Shown in pieces: positions 6,575 to 10,149 of a DNA stretch of 10,149 bases; the first letter of the stretch is position 1, and each line of letters starts with the position of its first letter. Position numbers and translations under genes: made by a program. Origin of the DNA: an uncultured Oscillospiraceae bacterium (lineage in GTDB: Bacteria > Bacillota > Clostridia > Oscillospirales > Oscillospiraceae); the NCBI GenBank assembly GCA_934590505.1, contig CAKTPC010000073.1:1-10149 (forward strand), written 5' to 3'. The notes under the pieces are model-generated. The model was not told the origin of the DNA and searched no databases. It saw nothing but the letters and a program-made list of their open reading frames with translations.

Positions 6575-7453
6575 ATGAGTACATATAAGCGCCGCTTCGG
6601 CGACAGGAAGGAAGGCCGGCTCCTCCGTTCCCTTCCCGCTTTCTCCAAATTCATCCCCTATATCATGCCCACGCGCAATGACGCCTCCAACCAGTATGAG
6701 GAGAGCTTCGAGGTCTCCGATGTTGACCGCCGCCTGCGTCAGCTCCGCGTTCAGGGCTATAAAGGCATCGGCATTCTGCACTTTATCATCGCGGCATATA
6801 TCCGCGGTGTGTCCATGCTCCCCGGCATCAACCGCTTCGTCGTCGGCCGCCGCATCTATGCAAGGGACGATATTGCCGTTGTCATGACCGTCAAGCGCAG
6901 CCTTTCCGTCGACGCTACGGAGACGACCATCAAGGTCCACTTTGAACCGACCGATACCATCTTTGACGTCTACCGCAAGATGAATGAGAAGATCGATGAG
7001 ATCAAGGCTTCCGACGAAAACAACAACACCGAGGCAGTTGCCGAGACTTTCTGCCGTGCACCGCGCTTCCTGCTCCGCTTCGCGCTGGCGATCGTCCGCA
7101 TGATGGACTATTTCGGCTGGCTCCCCGAGAGCCTGACCGAGGCAAGCCCCTTCCACGGCTCGATGATCATCACCGACCTTGGCTCTCTGCGCATTGGGCC
7201 CATCTTCCACCATATATATAACTTCGGTACGCTGCCGGTGTTCATCGCCTTCGGTGCAAAGCGTCACGCTTATGAGCTTGACCGTCACGGTAACATGGTC
7301 GACCACAAGTATGTCGACTGCAAGTTCGTCATGGACGAGCGCACGGTCGACGGGCACTATTATGCCCAGTTCCTTCAGGCGATCCGCTACCTGTTCCAGC
7401 ACCCCGAGGTCGTTGAAGCTCCCCCCTCCAGAGTCATTGACGATATCTATTGA
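6575..7453 (+). CDS. Stand-alone 2-oxoacid dehydrogenase E2 / CAT-like acyltransferase domain protein
   Basis: A 292-residue protein made only of the E2 catalytic (CAT-like) fold, with no lipoyl or peripheral-subunit-binding domain. Visible family parts are FEVSDVDRRL (45-54), ILHFIIAAYIRGVSMLPGIN (67-86), DIAVVMTVKR (99-108), SMIITDLGSL (196-205) and TLPVFIAFGA (219-228). The active-site motif HxxxDG (usually DHRxxDG) appears here as DERTVDG (254-260), so Glu255 stands where the catalytic His is expected. Asp259-Gly260 are kept. E2 and chloramphenicol acetyltransferases use that His as the general base, so the reaction may differ or the protein may be non-catalytic. No E1, E3 or lipoylation genes are nearby. 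Codon use differs from neighbours: 1 ATA of 24 Ile codons, against 10 of 21 in the dnaD-like gene, which suggests high expression or separate origin. Transcribed alone, between a good promoter and a strong terminator. Confidence 0.88.
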   Translation: MSTYKRRFGDRKEGRLLRSLPAFSKFIPYIMPTRNDASNQYEESFEVSDVDRRLRQLRVQGYKGIGILHFIIAAYIRGVSMLPGINRFVVGRRIYARDDIAVVMTVKRSLSVDATETTIKVHFEPTDTIFDVYRKMNEKIDEIKASDENNNTEAVAETFCRAPRFLLRFALAIVRMMDYFGWLPESLTEASPFHGSMIITDLGSLRIGPIFHHIYNFGTLPVFIAFGAKRHAYELDRHGNMVDHKYVDCKFVMDERTVDGHYYAQFLQAIRYLFQHPEVVEAPPSRVIDDIY

Positions 7454-7466
7454 TAAAATCAATATT

Positions 7467-7498
7467 AAAAATCCCGGACAGCAGTCCGGGATTTTTTT
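7467..7498. terminator. Bidirectional intrinsic terminator
   Basis: ATCCCGGAC (7471-7479), loop AGCA, GTCCGGGAT (7484-7492). The stem is extended by an A-run before it (7467-7470) and seven T (7492-7498) after it. It serves the E2-like gene on the plus strand, and on the minus strand the A-run reads as a T-tract for the kinase-like gene. The TAA of the latter (7499-7497) overlaps the edge of the T-run. Confidence 0.92.
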
Positions 7499-9224
7499 AC
7501 ATCCGTGAATAGTATATCGCGCTGACGGCTTGGGCAAACTGCGCCACCGTCACATCCTCCCTTGCGGCAAGCTGACGCATAAGTCCGCTGCGGGCAAGGC
7601 CGTCGTCCGCGGCAGCAAGGCTTATCTCCGGCATGACGCCTGCAAAGCCCTCCTGTATGAGCTTAAAGCAGCTCTCGTTCTTCACAAAGCGCCCGAACAG
7701 GAAGCGCCTGTCCGTGCCGGTGTCAAGCAGATACTCCATCTCCTTTGTGAGCTGCGCAAGGTTCGCGCCCACGCGGCGGAATATCTCGCATGCGGCCTCA
7801 TCGCCGCCCGCCGCCGCGTTCATGATATGCTCAAGGCAGGGCTTGCGCATGTCCTCGGGCGCGGTGATTATGCTGAGCACGCCCCCGTGCTCCTCGGTGA
7901 AGCCGTTGAGCAGTGACGGTTCGAGCTGCTGCGCCATGCGGTAGGCCGCAGCCTGACCGAGATAGCGCCGCACACCGGCAAGCCCGGAGTTTTCATTGCG
8001 CACCGAGCGCAGATCCTCAGGCTCGTACTCCTTCTGCCGAGCGCTGCCGAGGTCGAGCAGCAGGTCATATAGCTCAAGCGGGATGGCCGGTATCTCGCCG
8101 TCGGCCTTTATCCAGCCGGAGCCGAGGTCAGTGCCGAGCGAGTGGGCGATAACGCCGCTCTCGCCGAGCTGCGCATCGCCGTCCTGCGCAAGCTCCGCTG
8201 CGGCGCTGAAGGCCGCCATGGGGCCGTCGTTGATTATCCGCACCCTGACGCCGTCCTTGCAGTAGTGCGCCATGTTCTCGCCGACGGCAGCAAGCTTTGC
8301 AAACTCCGTCTCATAGTCGAGCGCTGTGTTCTCGCGCATGCCCTTTGTCTTGGGCGTCTCGCCGCCGAGGATACGGTCGTTGATAACGACGTCCGGGAAG
8401 CTCAGCCCTATGCCCGAAAACAGCGGCAGTTTCGCTGCGGCATCTTCACAGGCGATTATTGCCGCATCCATTTCCGCGGCTGCCGCATCCTTACGCAGCG
8501 CCGACGCAAGCAGCTTCACGCATTCCGCATCATGGGGCATACCGTCAGCGATCACGCAGGCGCGCATGAGCCTTATGAGCCGCAGCATCGGCTCGGTAAT
8601 GCCCTCGGCAGTCGTGCTCGCCGCGGGGTTCCAGTCATATTCCTTCACGGCGATAAGTCTGCCATCGAGCGATGCGGCAAGCTTTATATCCGTCCCGCCG
8701 ACGTCCATGCCGCAGTATGCGCCGCGCGTACAGCCGTCCACCGCCGAGCGCAGCCTGCCGCCGAGCTGCCCGGCGGTTTTCGCGGCTGCGCTTTTCAGTT
8801 CTGGCGTGGCAGCGATGTCGCCGGTCCTCATTTCAAATGGCGCATTGCCCGTGCTGCGGCAGAGCCGCATGGCGACATTCAGCACCTTTTTGAGCCCCGG
8901 CACACTGCCGAACGCCGCAATGCACTCTTTAACTAGTGCAGCTAATTCGGCGTCACTCGTGTCGAAATACACCGTCAGCTCCCTGCCGCTCCAGCAGGAG
9001 AGTACGTTGAAGATACGTGCGGTGAGATAGTCTCTGATGAAATTGCGCTCCTGTACATTGCTCCAATGCGGCACTGGGCAGTCATAGCCGCGCACGCTGC
9101 CGTCAAGGCATGTAAGGCGCAGCGTCAGCGGCCTCGCGGTCTTATCCGCGTCAAATGCAGCTCTTACGTCGCTTATCCAGACAGCCTCCCCCATTTGGGA
9201 GAGGCTGCAAAATTTATTCAGCAT
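7497..9224 (-). CDS. ASKHA-fold (ROK/hexokinase-like) sugar kinase relative with extra N-terminal region
   Basis: A 575-residue protein. The first ~168 residues are not recognised and precede the kinase core. The core has a phosphate-1 loop GMDVGGTDIKLA (172-183), GIGLSFPDVV (271-280), an ND element IINDGPMAAF (330-339; Asp333 is the candidate catalytic base) and a phosphate-2 loop GTDLGSGWI (364-372). FLFGRFVKNE (508-517) may form the adenosine site. These place it with ATP-dependent sugar kinases of the actin/hexokinase superfamily. Typical ROK proteins have about 300-400 residues and a Cys-rich zinc motif after the catalytic region; that motif is absent here. The substrate cannot be read from sequence. 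The start at 9224 has AGGAAG upstream and follows the phosphatase stop by 5 bases, so the two are co-transcribed. A link in sugar-phosphate metabolism is inferred from this pairing. Confidence 0.83.
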   Translation of the reverse strand: MLNKFCSLSQMGEAVWISDVRAAFDADKTARPLTLRLTCLDGSVRGYDCPVPHWSNVQERNFIRDYLTARIFNVLSCWSGRELTVYFDTSDAELAALVKECIAAFGSVPGLKKVLNVAMRLCRSTGNAPFEMRTGDIAATPELKSAAAKTAGQLGGRLRSAVDGCTRGAYCGMDVGGTDIKLAASLDGRLIAVKEYDWNPAASTTAEGITEPMLRLIRLMRACVIADGMPHDAECVKLLASALRKDAAAAEMDAAIIACEDAAAKLPLFSGIGLSFPDVVINDRILGGETPKTKGMRENTALDYETEFAKLAAVGENMAHYCKDGVRVRIINDGPMAAFSAAAELAQDGDAQLGESGVIAHSLGTDLGSGWIKADGEIPAIPLELYDLLLDLGSARQKEYEPEDLRSVRNENSGLAGVRRYLGQAAAYRMAQQLEPSLLNGFTEEHGGVLSIITAPEDMRKPCLEHIMNAAAGGDEAACEIFRRVGANLAQLTKEMEYLLDTGTDRRFLFGRFVKNESCFKLIQEGFAGVMPEISLAAADDGLARSGLMRQLAAREDVTVAQFAQAVSAIYYSRM

Positions 9225-9229
9225 AGATT

Positions 9230-9850
9230 TTATACTTCCTTTACCGGTATTCCCTGCTCACGCAGCTCGCTGCGCAGGCGGGCAACATCGTCATAGAACA
9301 CACTGCCGTTCATGCCGGTCATGCGCGCGCTCTCGATGTTGGCGGCATTGTCGTCAATAAACCAGCACTCCGCCGGGTCCAGCTCAAAGCGGGAATACAG
9401 CAGCTCGTATATCTCGGGAAACGGCTTCATCAGCTTCACATCCGCCGAGACGAGCTTTCCGTCAAAGCACTCTGAGCCGGGTATGCGCTCAAAGTACAGG
9501 TTCAGCGCCGAGGACGCGTTTGACAGCAGATATATCCCATATCCGAGAGCACGCAGCTCCCGTACAAGCTCCGCCATTCCGGGCACGGGCATGAACTCTC
9601 CCTGCCACCAGCGGCAGGTGAGCTCATACGCCGCGGCGTGGAGCCACTCCGGCAGACGGCGGCACATCGCCGCCGCGCCCTCCTCGGGCAGCATGGTTCC
9701 GTGATCCGTCGCCACCCAGTCGGCGCTGCGATATACCTCGCGCTCCAAGAGTTCCGCGTCCTCGCCGGTATAGCCGAGGCGGGAAATGTACACTTTGGGG
9801 CTGAAGTACATGAGCACATGCCCCATGTCGAAAACGATATTTTTTATCAT
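9230..9850 (-). CDS. HAD-family hydrolase, YihX-like phosphatase
   Basis: A 206-residue HAD subfamily IA protein. Motif I is VFDMGHVL (6-13) with nucleophile Asp8; the usual second Asp is Gly10, as in the DxG variant of E. coli YihX. Motif II is LLSN (108-111), motif III KP (142-143) in KPFPEIYELL, and motif IV FIDDNAANIESARMTGM (164-180). Residues about 14-90 form a helical cap. YihX releases phosphate from alpha-glucose-1-phosphate; a similar small sugar-phosphate substrate is plausible but unproven here. ATG at 9850 overlaps the TGA of the upstream membrane protein gene (ATGA, 9850-9847), and its own ribosome site is weak, so translation is probably coupled. The kinase-like gene follows after 5 bases. 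Confidence 0.92.
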   Translation of the reverse strand: MIKNIVFDMGHVLMYFSPKVYISRLGYTGEDAELLEREVYRSADWVATDHGTMLPEEGAAAMCRRLPEWLHAAAYELTCRWWQGEFMPVPGMAELVRELRALGYGIYLLSNASSALNLYFERIPGSECFDGKLVSADVKLMKPFPEIYELLYSRFELDPAECWFIDDNAANIESARMTGMNGSVFYDDVARLRSELREQGIPVKEV

Positions 9851-10149
9851 ACGCTCTCTGCTTTCTCTTTTTTATGGAATACCGCACCGATTTTATCAAA
9901 GCGCCTGCGCCACTTTGCGCGCGCTTCGAGTCGCTCGCCGAGGTCGCGCGCTCCGACGCCGTAGACCAGATAGAGTATCAGGCCGCTGACGATCATGATG
10001 AACACGGTGGATGCGCAGCGGCGGCCGGAGGCGTTTACATTGTAGCCATACAGCCCCTCCTCGGCGCACATAGACTGGATGACCATCGCGTAGCTCGTGC
10101 CGTAGGACGAGGCAAAGGTGGCGGACATGTCGTACTCGGTGAACAGGGC
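9847..10149 (-). CDS. Membrane protein of unknown family (N-terminus outside window)
   Basis: One hundred codons are visible, open to the right edge; ALFTEYD precedes the in-frame Met at 10128, so that Met is probably internal. The visible part has a polar region rich in Ser, Tyr and Gly (SATFASSYGTSYAMVIQSMC ... LYGYNVNASG). One membrane segment follows (STVFIMIVSGLILYLVYGVG). The tail is strongly basic and charged (RDLGERLEARAKWRRRFDKI ... HKKEKAESV). The positive-inside rule puts the tail in the cytosol. I do not recognise the family; a transporter end or a bitopic membrane protein are both possible. It is the first visible gene of the operon and ends in an ATGA overlap with the phosphatase gene. 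Confidence 0.75.
   Translation of the reverse strand, partial: ALFTEYDMSATFASSYGTSYAMVIQSMCAEEGLYGYNVNASGRRCASTVFIMIVSGLILYLVYGVGARDLGERLEARAKWRRRFDKIGAVFHKKEKAESV

Noticed and set aside
6551..7537. Long minus-strand open frame (328 codons) opposite the E2-like gene
   Set aside because: It is a shadow of the strongly supported plus-strand gene, runs through the terminator, has no family features and no suitable promoter or ribosome site.
8142..8936. Plus-strand open frame (264 codons) inside the kinase-like gene
   Set aside because: Low-complexity Arg/Ala/His-rich translation opposite a gene with clear ASKHA motifs; an effect of GC-rich composition.

Overview
The window looks like an ordinary chromosomal stretch of a GC-rich Gram-positive anaerobe of the Clostridia, most likely a gut lineage near Oscillospiraceae/Ruminococcaceae. 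This rests on the gene families: a U32 peptidase with a DUF3656-type domain, a DnaD-like protein next to a DnaC-type ATPase, and a stand-alone E2-like acyltransferase. It also rests on sigma-A promoters, strong Shine-Dalgarno sites and a possible remnant of a sortase-type surface protein. The organism call is inference; there is no rRNA to confirm it. I see no tRNA, rRNA, CRISPR array, insertion sequence, integrase or phage gene.

Layout. 1-2048 (minus) is a U32 family protein whose C-terminus runs off the left edge. A compact divergent promoter region (about 2110-2159) separates it from a plus-strand operon: dnaD-like (2201-3154), dnaC-like helicase loader ATPase (3171-4169) and a DUF2804 protein (4173-5198), with gaps of 16 and 3 bases. 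The operon ends at a perfect 22-bp hairpin (5202-5250). Convergent to it is a frameshifted gene for a small secreted protein (5645-5244, minus). Next come a GNAT acetyltransferase (6385-5789, minus) with its own promoter and terminator, and a divergent E2-like acyltransferase (6575-7453, plus) with its own promoter. A bidirectional terminator (7467-7498) separates that gene from a minus-strand operon entering from the right edge: a membrane protein missing its N-terminus (10149-9847), a YihX-like HAD phosphatase (9850-9230) and a large ASKHA/ROK-like sugar-kinase relative (9224-7497).

How the genes work together. The DnaD/DnaC pair is the likely primosome module that loads the replicative helicase; the DUF2804 protein is co-transcribed but has no obvious link to replication. 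The HAD phosphatase and the kinase-like protein are tightly linked and may act on the same sugar phosphates; the membrane protein is translationally coupled to the phosphatase. The U32 protein probably belongs to the Fe-S, RlhA-type group acting in RNA modification rather than true proteolysis.

No clearly new multi-gene system is visible. The best leads are the E2-like enzyme lacking the catalytic histidine and carrying a distinct codon profile, the kinase-like protein with an unassigned N-terminal region, the decayed surface-protein gene, and the placement of DUF2804 behind the helicase loader.
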